From positions 1 to 27,190 of the IMG/VR virus record IMGVR_UViG_3300025082_000054: a stretch of DNA of 27,190 nt. One strand, 5' to 3'. The notes beneath the pieces are model-generated. The model had not been told where the DNA came from, searched no databases, and saw nothing but the letters and a program-made list of their open reading frames with translations. The DNA comes from a virus. This document shows positions 1 to 8,880 of the stretch, one piece after another (position 1 is the first letter of the stretch; every line of letters starts with the position of its first letter). Made by a program: the position numbers and the translations under genes.

Positions 1-2
1 CA

Positions 3-146
3 GAAGGTGAATGGACATTGGCACAATTAATTGCTCTTTGTCCAATAGACAATTGGGATGCTACATTTGACAGTACGTATGACAGCATAATTACTAATCC
101 GCCTGATAAACCTGTGCCTGATGATGGTTATGTAATACCGAGTTAA
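3..146 (+). CDS. C-terminal end of an unknown phage protein (5' truncated)
   Basis: An open frame enters from the left edge and ends at TAA 144-146, giving about 47 residues. It includes the stretch LIALCPIDNWDATFD and ends in a Pro/Asp-rich tail (PPDKPVPDDGYVIPS). The start lies outside the window. It runs in the same direction as the virion genes that follow, so it is probably the last part of another late gene such as a tail or connector protein, but no family is recognised. The frame is clearly open and the next gene starts 26 bases later. Confidence 0.6.
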   Translation, partial: EGEWTLAQLIALCPIDNWDATFDSTYDSIITNPPDKPVPDDGYVIPS

Positions 147-172
147 TAAATACATACATATATGACACATCA

Positions 173-445
173 ATGGAATTTTCAAGCTACATAGTATGGA
201 ACATATTATTATCTTTAGTGGTAGCTCCTGTACTGTATGGAATCAGGTCAAACACTATAGATTTAAAAAGATTAGACATCTTATTAAACAGAACACGAGA
301 AGAACTAGGTAAAGATTATATATCTAGAAGAACTTTTGAAAACGATTTAAATCGTATTATGAAACTTTTAGAAAAAGTAGAACAAAAGATAGAAAGACAA
401 CATGCGATGTTAGAATCTAAAATTGATAGATTAATAGAGAAATAG
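173..445 (+). CDS. Small membrane-anchored coiled-coil protein
   Basis: This 90-aa protein has one hydrophobic segment at about residues 5-24 (YIVWNILLSLVVAPVLYGI). A charged, heptad-rich helix follows from residue 28 to the end, for example IMKLLEKVEQKIERQ. The layout resembles small phage proteins with one membrane helix and a coiled coil, such as XhlA-like hemolysin/holin helpers or spanin-like proteins, but no specific family motif is visible. It lies at the head of the visible virion operon, three bases before the next start codon, so it is probably co-translated with the 992-aa protein. An ATG at 162 is out of frame and stops quickly. Its function is unknown; an accessory role in lysis or virion assembly is a guess. 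Confidence 0.75.
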   Translation: MEFSSYIVWNILLSLVVAPVLYGIRSNTIDLKRLDILLNRTREELGKDYISRRTFENDLNRIMKLLEKVEQKIERQHAMLESKIDRLIEK

Positions 446-448
446 ATA

Positions 449-3427
449 ATGGCAATAACAACAAGAAAAAGATACAGTAAAGGTAAACGAGTAGATATGC
501 GACAAGGTGGTCGAGTAAGTTTTCAAAAAGGTGGTCCTGGCAGAACTCCAAGAGGTCCTAACAGCAGATCTGATAGAACAACTCGTGAGCCTAATGGTGA
601 TAGAACTACTCGTAGACCTCGCACTACTACTACAACACCTATACCTACGACTACAGTGACTACAACTCCTAGTGCTACTACAACTCCTAGTGCTACAACA
701 ACTCCTAGTGCTACTACAACTCCTAGTGCTACAACAACTCCTAGTGCTACAACAACTCCTAGTGCTACAACAACTCCTAGTGCTACAACAACTCCTGGTG
801 CTACTACAACTACAGCATTACCTACAACAACTACAACAACAGTTGCGCCTAGAGATCCGATTACTATTCCACCAAGTACAGGAGATTATACTCCACAATA
901 TGCAGATCGTACAGATCCACAAGCAGAAGCAGCTAGAGAATACGTACAACAAGCTGCAGAAGGAAAACTTCCAGCAGATGCAATAATACCTACTGCTGTT
1001 CAAACTGATAAAGGAATTCAATTTGAAGAAGATAAAATTCCTCAAATGGTAGATACAGGAGTAGCAACTGCAGGAGTAGCACAAGTAGGAGATGCAGAAG
1101 CAGTTTCAAAAGGAATTTCAACTGCAGCAGCAGATCCAGCAACTATTAGTGCGGCTACATACGATGCAGAAACAATATCTGGAAGAACTCCAGATGTTAT
1201 AGCTGCTGAAGGAGAAGTTACTAGAGAAGCAGAAGCAGAAGAGATTCGGCAACTAACTGAAAAAGCAGTAGCTGCAGGAATGCCTCCAGATGAAGCTCTG
1301 GAAAAAGCTAAAGCAGATCGTGTTGTTGGAGCTTTAAGCGCAGGAGCAAAAGCAGAAAAACAAACTGGAGTAGGCGCTCAAATTGCAGATACACCACAAG
1401 CAGAAGCAAAAGCAAGACAAGCAATCACAGGAGAAGCTCCGCAAGGAGATGAAGCACAAATAGGTGGTATACCTACTTTTACTGCAGCCACGAGACAGGC
1501 AGTAACAGGAACAGCACGAACAGGTGCGGCAGCATCGATGGTAGCAGAAGTAGGAGCATTGCCTCCTGATATTACAGCAGCTATTGTTGAAGATCCAGCT
1601 ACTGTAGAAGCTCAAATAGATGATCAACCTGTAGAAGTTCAAGCAGCAATTGCGGCATTACCTGAAGAAGCATTGGTTTCTTCACAAATGGAAACACTTA
1701 TAGCAGGTATAGAAGAAGGAACAACTCCTGCTTGGGCTAGACCAGCCGTAGCAAGAGTAGAAGAAATGCTTGCACAACGAGGCTTGGGTGCTTCAACAGT
1801 TGGTAGAGATGCATTGTTTAATGCTATTATACAAACTGCTTTACCAATGGCACAAAATAATGCACAAGCTTTACAACAACGTGCAGCACAAAACTTATCT
1901 AATCAGCAACAAGCCAACTTAGCACAATCTACACAAGATATGCAAAGACGAATGGCAAATCTTTCCAATCGTCAAACTGCTGAAAGTCAAACAGCACAAA
2001 TGGCACAACAGATTGCCGTACAGCAAGGACAGTTTAGACAAGAAGCTGTATTAACTTCGGCACAGCAACAACAGCAAACGAGAATGCAAAATTTGCAAAA
2101 TGCTCAACGTGCTGCTGAATTGAATACACAGCAACAACAGCAGATGAATATTCAAAACTTGGCAAATGCCCAGCAGATGGAAACTATGAATTTGCAGTTA
2201 GAATCTGAACGATTAGGTGCTGAATTTGGTGCTGAACAACAAACAAGACTTACCAAATTCCAAACTTCTTCTGAGTTCATGGCACAGAACGCAGCTTTTA
2301 CACAAGATATGAATAAAGCAAATCTTTCATCAGAAGAAAGATTAAATTTAGCAAACTTGTCAGCAATGAACCAAGCTGCTGCTGAAACTATGTCAAGTGC
2401 TGAAAAGACAGAGTTAGCTAATCTTCAAGCTAAAATGCAAGTAGGTATTACAAATGCTAATCTTGCTAATGCTATGGGTATTTCACAATTAAGTTCAGAT
2501 CAAGCAATAGCTATAAATAATGCACAAACTGTTGCAGGTATGGACATGACACAGTTTAGTGTAGATCAACAAACACAACTTGCAAATAGTAAATTTATGC
2601 AATCAACATTATTACAGGATTTTAATCAAAGACAACAAGCAGCTATGCAAAATGCTACAGCATTAGCAAGTCTTGATTTAGCAACAGTAGATCAACGAAC
2701 AAAACTTGCTGTAACTAATGCTCAAAATTTCTTGGCAATGGATATGGCAAATCTTAATAACGAACAACAAGCTAATGTATTAGAAGCTCAGATGGCACAG
2801 CAAGCTTTATTAAGTGACCAAAGTGCGACCAATGCTTCTAAACAGTTTAATGCTACTAGTATAAATCAAACTAATCAGTTTATGACAAACATAGCAACGC
2901 AGATAGATATAAATAATAAGACAAGAATGGATGCTATGGAACAGTTTAATGTAAGTGCTGATAATCAAGCAGAAGCTAGAAGATTTGCGGCAGAAACAGA
3001 TGTTTCTAAATTAAATGCACAGATAAGAACACAGGTTTCACAGTTTAATGATCAACAAGATTTTCAACGTGATCAATGGAACAAAGCAAACCAAACTGCT
3101 ATTATGCAATCAAATGTAGAGTGGAGAAGAAAAGCAAATACTATTGATACTGCAGCACAGAATGCTGTGAATCAGCAAAACGCTCAAAATGCTTTTGGAT
3201 TAAGTACACAAGCTATGACGTTTATGTGGCAAGAGCTTCGTGATCAAGCAAGTTATGTGTTTCAAGGAGAACAAAATGAAGCACAAAGACAAGCTGGATT
3301 GTTTAATACAATCTTAGGTCAAGCTGCAGAAATTAGAGATTGGGGAAAATTACAAGAACCATATGCAGATATGGTTGATAGTGTAAGCAGTTGGTTTGAC
3401 GTAGATCCACATACGGGTTCTTATTAA
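449..3427 (+). CDS. Large Gln/Asn-rich virion structural protein with mucin-like repeat
   Basis: This 992-aa protein has four visible regions. Residues 1-50 are basic and carry the peptide GGRVSFQKGG (20-29). Residues 59-132 are a Thr/Pro-rich linker with eight six-residue repeats (71-118). Residues 140-450 are Ala/Glu-rich. Residues 450-990 are a long Gln/Asn/Ala-rich, mostly helical region with a degenerate repeat of the type NLSNxQQA (for example NLSNQQQANLAQ and LNNEQQANVLEAQ), ending in a Trp/Phe-containing stretch. Such NLSNEQQA-like helical repeats are known to me from structural proteins of marine phages. No enzyme motif is visible. It is followed by a 28-base gap with a good AGGAG ribosome binding site for the next virion gene. 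A fibre-like or internal virion protein is the most reasonable call; the exact role is unknown. Confidence 0.8.
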   Translation: MAITTRKRYSKGKRVDMRQGGRVSFQKGGPGRTPRGPNSRSDRTTREPNGDRTTRRPRTTTTTPIPTTTVTTTPSATTTPSATTTPSATTTPSATTTPSATTTPSATTTPSATTTPGATTTTALPTTTTTTVAPRDPITIPPSTGDYTPQYADRTDPQAEAAREYVQQAAEGKLPADAIIPTAVQTDKGIQFEEDKIPQMVDTGVATAGVAQVGDAEAVSKGISTAAADPATISAATYDAETISGRTPDVIAAEGEVTREAEAEEIRQLTEKAVAAGMPPDEALEKAKADRVVGALSAGAKAEKQTGVGAQIADTPQAEAKARQAITGEAPQGDEAQIGGIPTFTAATRQAVTGTARTGAAASMVAEVGALPPDITAAIVEDPATVEAQIDDQPVEVQAAIAALPEEALVSSQMETLIAGIEEGTTPAWARPAVARVEEMLAQRGLGASTVGRDALFNAIIQTALPMAQNNAQALQQRAAQNLSNQQQANLAQSTQDMQRRMANLSNRQTAESQTAQMAQQIAVQQGQFRQEAVLTSAQQQQQTRMQNLQNAQRAAELNTQQQQQMNIQNLANAQQMETMNLQLESERLGAEFGAEQQTRLTKFQTSSEFMAQNAAFTQDMNKANLSSEERLNLANLSAMNQAAAETMSSAEKTELANLQAKMQVGITNANLANAMGISQLSSDQAIAINNAQTVAGMDMTQFSVDQQTQLANSKFMQSTLLQDFNQRQQAAMQNATALASLDLATVDQRTKLAVTNAQNFLAMDMANLNNEQQANVLEAQMAQQALLSDQSATNASKQFNATSINQTNQFMTNIATQIDINNKTRMDAMEQFNVSADNQAEARRFAAETDVSKLNAQIRTQVSQFNDQQDFQRDQWNKANQTAIMQSNVEWRRKANTIDTAAQNAVNQQNAQNAFGLSTQAMTFMWQELRDQASYVFQGEQNEAQRQAGLFNTILGQAAEIRDWGKLQEPYADMVDSVSSWFDVDPHTGSY
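659..802 (+). repeat. 18-bp tandem repeat encoding (TTTPSA)x7 + TTTPGA
   Basis: Eight uninterrupted 18-base units encode seven copies of TTTPSA and one TTTPGA (residues 71-118 of the 992-aa protein). Units differ mainly in the first Thr codon (ACT or ACA), which indicates recent unit duplication. The result is a mucin-like Thr/Ser/Pro linker, likely extended and possibly O-glycosylated. Copy number may vary between related phages. Confidence 0.95.
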
Positions 3428-3455
3428 ATTAAAAAAAATATAGGAGATATAAAAA

Positions 3456-5021
3456 ATGGCTGGACCACTAAGAAAAGCAATTAGAAAAATAGGCGGTGGT
3501 ATGAAAAAAGTTATTCGTACTGTAGCTAAACCTTTTAAAAAAGTAATGGGCTTTATGGGAAGACTCGGATGGGTTGGAACATTAGCTATGATGATTGCTA
3601 TGCCTTATATTTCTGGTTTTTGGGGAACTATAACAGAAGGAATATCTGCTGGAATAGGTGGAGCTGCAGCAGATGCAGCTACACAAGAAGCAATGAAACT
3701 AGCAGCAACTGAAGCAACCGCAGCAGCAGCAGCAGAAGGAGCAACAGTTGAAGTAGCAAAACAAGCAGGTGTAGAAGCAAGTAAAGCAGCAGCTAAAAAG
3801 GCAGCTACAACTGTAGGAGAAAAAATAGGATCTCGTTTTATATCAGAAACAGGAAAAGCAACAGGACTGTTTGCTAAAGGTCCGATGGCTAAAGCATTAG
3901 GATATACTTTAAAAAGTATGCAGATTGGAATATCTGGAATTGGTAAAGTCTATAGTAAGCTTACAGATTTAGTAACTGCTGGAGTTGATTTTATTGCTCA
4001 ACCTCTTATGAAAGAAGGTATGTCGTTTACTGATTCTATGTCCACTTGGGTAAGTGATCGTTTTAACGAAGCAAGAAGTGCGATGGGAATGAAAACATCT
4101 AAAGGATATGTGCCTGGAAAAGGAAAAACTGCAGCAGTAGCGGATGCTAATAAGGTAGATTTTACAACAACAGATAGTACAGTTAAAACAACAATTCCAA
4201 AATCAAAAACTGATCTTAAAGCATCAAGCACAGTAGATGCTGAAATATTGACAGAGCAATCTTTAGAAAAAGCTGATATAGGTAATCTTAAAGATAAAAC
4301 ACAAGATGATTTTTTAAAAAAAGAAAGAAACCTTTTAGATACTGAATCAAGTATTACAAGACAAACGTCTGAAAATATGCATCTTATATCCGATGATGGA
4401 ACAATAGTTGATATATACGGCAATCCAGTAGTAGATCTAACAACTGTAGATGAAAGTTTACTAGCTATGCAAAAAGGAGAAGATGATTTGGGCTTTTTTC
4501 AAAAAGGATGGCAAAATTTAAAAGAAAGTGCTGGAGAAACATGGCGTGGAAAATATGAACAACAGCCTATTTATGTAGCAACTGGTATTGATGATGATAG
4601 AATATATCTTGACTTTGATGGCAAACCTCTTCCTAAAGGACTAAAACAAACTGGTGTTGAAACTATTAAAACACCTGGTGTTCAAGGTTATATAAGAGAT
4701 CCAGAGGAAATATTTAAAAAAAGTGGAGAATATGCTATGGGAAAAGTAGAAGATTATCTTGATCCTCAACGACTTATTCAAGATAAGATTGACGAAACAA
4801 TAGGATTAAACGAAGATGAACAAAAAGAAGTAGTGCCAAGTTATGTTTATCCTTTAGATCCTTTGCCACAGGGAAGTGGAATATTGCCTAATCTTCCAGG
4901 AATGGACATTCTTTCTGTTGCTAATCATACAAGGAATATTAATAATGGTGAGTATTTTGCAAGTCCTTATAATTATACAGAAGAAACAAAACCATATACA
5001 CTTCCTGGACATGTTGGTTAA
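3456..5021 (+). CDS. Internal-virion-type protein with basic N-terminus and membrane segment
   Basis: This 521-aa protein starts with a basic, amphipathic stretch (residues 1-34, rich in Lys/Arg) followed by a hydrophobic segment at about 38-58 (VGTLAMMIAMPYISGFWG). Residues 64-117 are very Ala-rich and helical. The remainder is soluble and charged, with no recognised enzyme motif. The combination of a cationic start, a membrane segment and an Ala-rich helix fits proteins that enter or cross the host membrane during DNA ejection, as the inner-core proteins of T7 do, but sequence alone does not prove this. A strong ribosome binding site (AGGAG, 8 bases upstream) supports the start. It sits between two other virion genes in a tight operon. 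The family is not recognised with certainty. Confidence 0.75.
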   Translation: MAGPLRKAIRKIGGGMKKVIRTVAKPFKKVMGFMGRLGWVGTLAMMIAMPYISGFWGTITEGISAGIGGAAADAATQEAMKLAATEATAAAAAEGATVEVAKQAGVEASKAAAKKAATTVGEKIGSRFISETGKATGLFAKGPMAKALGYTLKSMQIGISGIGKVYSKLTDLVTAGVDFIAQPLMKEGMSFTDSMSTWVSDRFNEARSAMGMKTSKGYVPGKGKTAAVADANKVDFTTTDSTVKTTIPKSKTDLKASSTVDAEILTEQSLEKADIGNLKDKTQDDFLKKERNLLDTESSITRQTSENMHLISDDGTIVDIYGNPVVDLTTVDESLLAMQKGEDDLGFFQKGWQNLKESAGETWRGKYEQQPIYVATGIDDDRIYLDFDGKPLPKGLKQTGVETIKTPGVQGYIRDPEEIFKKSGEYAMGKVEDYLDPQRLIQDKIDETIGLNEDEQKEVVPSYVYPLDPLPQGSGILPNLPGMDILSVANHTRNINNGEYFASPYNYTEETKPYTLPGHVG

Positions 5022-5039
5022 AAACGGAGTATATAAATC

Positions 5040-5633
5040 ATGGTAGAATTAGATTTAGGAACAATTAGAACACCAGACTTTGAGAAACCGATTCCTGGTC
5101 AAGGATTAATGTCAGATCCAGAGAATCCTATGGCTTTTGAAAAACCTGCTGCAATATCAACTTTATCAGATGGTATAAATAAAGTCTTTCTTACAGTAAC
5201 AGAAGAAGGCTCTTTTGAAAGCATACTAAACTCTATGAAAGCTGGTATTGCTATAACTGAATTAACACATTTTATATTGTTTGAAGGATTTAGAAAAGGT
5301 ATGTGGAATCCTGATTTGATGTTAATGTTGGCAGAACCTGTAATGTTTATGTTAATAGCTTTTGCAGAAAAAGCTAGTATAGACTATGTTCTTTACGAAG
5401 GAGAAGAAGAGGAAGAAGAAGGAGAATTAAGTGATGAAGAAAAAATTGAACTGAACCAAAGATTCACACAGATTATAGAACAGCAGTTAAGAAACGGAAG
5501 TAAGGTATCTACTTTGCCTTCTGAAATGCAAGAAAGATTAGAAGAATTAGAAATACCAGAACAGTTTAAAGAAAAGAGTCTTATGGAAAAAACAGAAACA
5601 ACAACAGAAGAACAAACTGAGGAGATAATATAA
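5040..5633 (+). CDS. Small virion-operon protein with hydrophobic helix and acidic tract
   Basis: This 197-aa protein has a hydrophobic helix at about residues 92-109 (PDLMLMLAEPVMFMLIAFA) and then a run of Glu (121-127) inside a wider acidic segment (120-137). The C-terminal half is Glu-rich and helical. A ribosome binding site (CGGAG) lies upstream. Its TAA overlaps the next ATG by one base (TAATG at 5631-5635), a typical translational coupling arrangement. No family is recognised. Its place among proteins that look like internal virion components suggests a partner or scaffold role in that structure, which is an inference. Confidence 0.75.
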   Translation: MVELDLGTIRTPDFEKPIPGQGLMSDPENPMAFEKPAAISTLSDGINKVFLTVTEEGSFESILNSMKAGIAITELTHFILFEGFRKGMWNPDLMLMLAEPVMFMLIAFAEKASIDYVLYEGEEEEEEGELSDEEKIELNQRFTQIIEQQLRNGSKVSTLPSEMQERLEELEIPEQFKEKSLMEKTETTTEEQTEEII

Positions 5634-8600
5634 TGGCTAGTAGTAGCAGATGGAGAGGTATGGGCGCAAGAGAAGCTGAAAGTTATCGTTCTGAAAGAAC
5701 AGGCTTTATGAGAGCTGCTGATGAAGAAGCTGATAGAAGATCTAGTTTTAAAGGAAGACTCAGAGAGGCTGGAAAAGTTTTCGGTCTTGAGCTTATAGGA
5801 CAAGTATTTAAAGGTATTGGTAAGTCTGGTCAAAAAGATTTATTTAACCAAGTAGTAGCTAATGCTGGTAATAGATCATATAGTTTGAATCAAGTATTAG
5901 AAAAAATTAATCCTATGAAAACCTATATGGCAAATTTTGAAGCTCAAAAAGCGTTAATAGCTAAAGACGGAGGAGAGATAGGTATACGTAATCCAATGGA
6001 TAAAACAGACTATACTGCTCATTTTTTGACAAAAGCTGGTTTTAATGAAGCAAGCCACCTGGATACTTTGAGAGCAATGTTAGGAGGAAGAGATGCAGCA
6101 GGTGTGCCTAAAACCACAGATATGAGATTAATAGACATACAGAATTATATGGCAACAGCAGAGCCAAGAATCCAAGAAGATGCAAAGCGTATGATAGAAA
6201 AATACGAAAAGGATTTAGGATATTTTGGTAATTTAAAGGATAAAGAAACAGGTGTTCTTTTAACATCTGCGAATGTACAAAAAAGAATTGATCATATTGA
6301 AGGATTATTGAAAGTACAAACAAAGGCAGCTACATTAGACGGACAACTTGTAAGTATTTCGCAACTTGATGGTTGGTTATATAAATTAGGAATAACAGAC
6401 GGAAATGTTATATCAAATATTATTAATGATGTACAAAACGAAGATATAGGTGATGGATTAAAAAGAAGGCTTTCTTTTAATATAAGTGATAGTGTAGCTG
6501 ACGAAGATTTTGAAATAATGGTAGATACTCTTTTGACAGGTTGGAATCAGATTCAAAAGGATTTTACTGCTGAACAAAAAGAAGAGCTTAGAGAGGCTGG
6601 TGCAATATTAAATAAACCTGAAGATAATAGTAATAAAGATGTTGCTGAAGCAGAAAAGATTGTGGATCAAACTAAAGATACTGCACTAGCAGCAGGAGAA
6701 GGCTTTAGTTATAAGGATGCTGCAAAACATATTGGTTTTAAAACAGACCTTGCACCTTTAACAGATGCACAACAAAAGCAAAGAATATTAGATGGTTTAG
6801 ATGCGCTAATGGAAGCAGAAGCGGTTTATCTTGCAGATCAGACACCTGAAGGAAGGATAACATACAGAGATGCGACTACGAAGATTCTAAAAACAGTTGG
6901 CAGATACAGAATAAAGGATGCATTTGCAGCAGGTGCAACAGATGACTTAAATAATATGAAACTTAGGGTTGCTAAAGTATTGGCAACTGGTACTAATTAT
7001 AAGGATCTTGACAAAGGAGACAGACAATTATATGAAGCATTTTTTACTACTGGATCTAAGGTTACTAAACCTAAAAATCTACCTTATAGTTTAGGACCAA
7101 CTAGTGAATTAAATGCTTATAAATCTGGTCTTAATATCTTAGAAGGTCTTAGGTATAATTCATCAGGAGATTCTCAACAATTTGTTAATGAAAGAGTAAA
7201 TTTCTTAATAAATAAAGGTTGGTTATCTGAAGCTAATAGACAAGAAAAGACAAGTCAACTTTTAGATTTTATACAATCAAATCCAGCAGCAGCTAGATCG
7301 GCTGGTAGTGTTCTAGAGCATATGATAAAAGCTTTAAATAACGATGATCCTTCTATAGCTTCTTTTGGTGGTGCTTATTCATCAGCTATAAATAACTATG
7401 TTCTTGCAGGAGAACAAGATTTAGGAGATATAAAAGCAAAAGCTTTAACAGATGTATTAACTATGTCTTTTACACAAAGCGAAACTGGAGGATTGTTTGG
7501 TTTGAAAAATTTTGATAAAATGTATCAAGTAACAGGTATAGCAAACACAAAAGGAATAGGAAAAGGTTCTGATTGGGCAATATTACTAGGAACAGATATA
7601 CTTTATGATAAAGAAATAGCAGGTGTTAAAAATTCTCAAGTAATAAGAAGTTATACTGATCTTGATGAAGAGAAAAAACTAGCTATTGATACAATATCTA
7701 GACAATTTATAAATTGGGAAAATGGTGATGGTGAGTTTAGTTCTAAATATACTGGTGATCCTAAAAATAAAAAACCAAGTGTAAATCAAATTACAAATAT
7801 GATAGATAGATATGATTATTTATATGCAACTGCAAAAGAATTAGGAAAAGTAAGTCCAGATATTGCTGAAAGATTAAATCCTTTTATTAGAACATCCGAA
7901 GATATGACAAATTTTGGAAGACAAGAATTTAATGCTGCATATGATTATCTAAGAGATTCTGTATATTCAGAACTTGCGTTTTATAATGTTGCATTAAATA
8001 AAGAAGCTACTGCTGTATTTGATAATGTATTTAGTGAAGGCAAGTATCCTTCTGATACAACTAAAAAAGAATTAGATATAGATACACAGATGGATGAATT
8101 AGACTTAGAAGAGATTGTGGTTACAGCACAGAAGAAAGCAGAAGATATTACTGCTGTAGAAACAGAAGAAGAAATACCAGGTACAGAAAAATCTAGAAGG
8201 CAATTACGACAAGAAAGGAGACAAGAAAGAAGAGATGCTCGTGGTTGGGAAGATAAAGCAACTGTTGCAGCATATACATTAATGTCTATTCATCCTGCAA
8301 ATGCCATTAGAAAATGGGCAGTAAAGAGAGCAGGTCCACCAATAATGGCTAGAACATATTTATCAATAGGAAACGCTATGTTAAAAGGTAAAAATGTAGT
8401 TAATATTAAAGGAAAAATAGATTCGCTTATTTTTAAGAATGATAAATTATTTAATCTTGCACAAAAAAATATGCCTAAGTGGAAAGTAAAAAATCCTAAT
8501 AGTACAGAAGGTAAAGCTAGATTAGCAGTTTTACGAAGAAAATGGATAGAAAAAGAAAAGAAAAAACAAATAAAAGGTTTAAATCCTAATGTTAGGAAAG

Positions 8601-8878
8601 GTGTTATTAAAGACAGTAAATGGTATAAAGACTTATCTGAAAAAGATAAACTTATAGTTAATGAAATATTAAAAAATCCAAAGTATACTTATGGTGGTAA
8701 AACTACTGTTACGGCAGAAGAAGTAGGTAGAGCATGGTTATTACAAAGATTTACTAAAGAAGCAGCAACGGAAGCAGTCAAGAAATATGGACCTGGATTT
8801 GCAACTACAGCAGGATTTATGTCTTTGCTTGAAAAAAGAAGACGAAGTAAAAACGAAGAAGAAGAAGCTATAGAATAA
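5633..8878 (+). CDS. Very large internal-virion-type protein carrying a TonB-box-like peptide
   Basis: This 1081-aa protein is mostly helical and charged, without a recognised catalytic motif. Its size and its place directly before an even larger protein resemble the gp15-gp16 pair of T7, whose products are ejected into the cell and span the envelope. At residues 825-838 it has LEEIVVTAQKKAED, close to the TonB box of TonB-dependent outer-membrane receptors. Beyond it come a Glu-rich stretch and then Arg-rich repeats (855-871, RQERRQERR). The C-terminal 200 residues are basic and end with an acidic tail. The start overlaps the previous stop by one base and has a GAGGAG ribosome binding site. 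The virion assignment rests on context; the ejection role is inferred. Confidence 0.75.
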   Translation: MASSSRWRGMGAREAESYRSERTGFMRAADEEADRRSSFKGRLREAGKVFGLELIGQVFKGIGKSGQKDLFNQVVANAGNRSYSLNQVLEKINPMKTYMANFEAQKALIAKDGGEIGIRNPMDKTDYTAHFLTKAGFNEASHLDTLRAMLGGRDAAGVPKTTDMRLIDIQNYMATAEPRIQEDAKRMIEKYEKDLGYFGNLKDKETGVLLTSANVQKRIDHIEGLLKVQTKAATLDGQLVSISQLDGWLYKLGITDGNVISNIINDVQNEDIGDGLKRRLSFNISDSVADEDFEIMVDTLLTGWNQIQKDFTAEQKEELREAGAILNKPEDNSNKDVAEAEKIVDQTKDTALAAGEGFSYKDAAKHIGFKTDLAPLTDAQQKQRILDGLDALMEAEAVYLADQTPEGRITYRDATTKILKTVGRYRIKDAFAAGATDDLNNMKLRVAKVLATGTNYKDLDKGDRQLYEAFFTTGSKVTKPKNLPYSLGPTSELNAYKSGLNILEGLRYNSSGDSQQFVNERVNFLINKGWLSEANRQEKTSQLLDFIQSNPAAARSAGSVLEHMIKALNNDDPSIASFGGAYSSAINNYVLAGEQDLGDIKAKALTDVLTMSFTQSETGGLFGLKNFDKMYQVTGIANTKGIGKGSDWAILLGTDILYDKEIAGVKNSQVIRSYTDLDEEKKLAIDTISRQFINWENGDGEFSSKYTGDPKNKKPSVNQITNMIDRYDYLYATAKELGKVSPDIAERLNPFIRTSEDMTNFGRQEFNAAYDYLRDSVYSELAFYNVALNKEATAVFDNVFSEGKYPSDTTKKELDIDTQMDELDLEEIVVTAQKKAEDITAVETEEEIPGTEKSRRQLRQERRQERRDARGWEDKATVAAYTLMSIHPANAIRKWAVKRAGPPIMARTYLSIGNAMLKGKNVVNIKGKIDSLIFKNDKLFNLAQKNMPKWKVKNPNSTEGKARLAVLRRKWIEKEKKKQIKGLNPNVRKGVIKDSKWYKDLSEKDKLIVNEILKNPKYTYGGKTTVTAEEVGRAWLLQRFTKEAATEAVKKYGPGFATTAGFMSLLEKRRRSKNEEEEAIE
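8108..8131 (+). other. TonB-box-like peptide EEIVVTAQ (residues 826-833)
   Basis: These bases encode EEIVVTAQ, followed by KKAED. TonB boxes of marine proteobacterial receptors typically read EEIVVTAQKR or similar; classical ones are DTIVVTA and DTITVTA. The match is seen directly. That it binds TonB is an inference. It lies in a charged, probably flexible part of the protein, where a linear motif could be exposed. Confidence 0.5.
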
Positions 8879-8880
8879 TT

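Noticed and set aside
659-802. Tandem repeat considered as a CRISPR array
   Set aside because: Units are contiguous 18-mers without spacers and lie inside a gene.
672-986. A Leu/Gln-rich frame overlapping the TTTPSA repeat
   Set aside because: It is the +1-frame reading of the repeat and linker, with low complexity and no ribosome site; the 992-aa frame explains the bases.
4307-4328. T-run then A-run that could be a slippery frameshift site
   Set aside because: The run is not a heptamer in the required phase, and both the upstream and downstream parts of the 521-aa protein stay in one frame.
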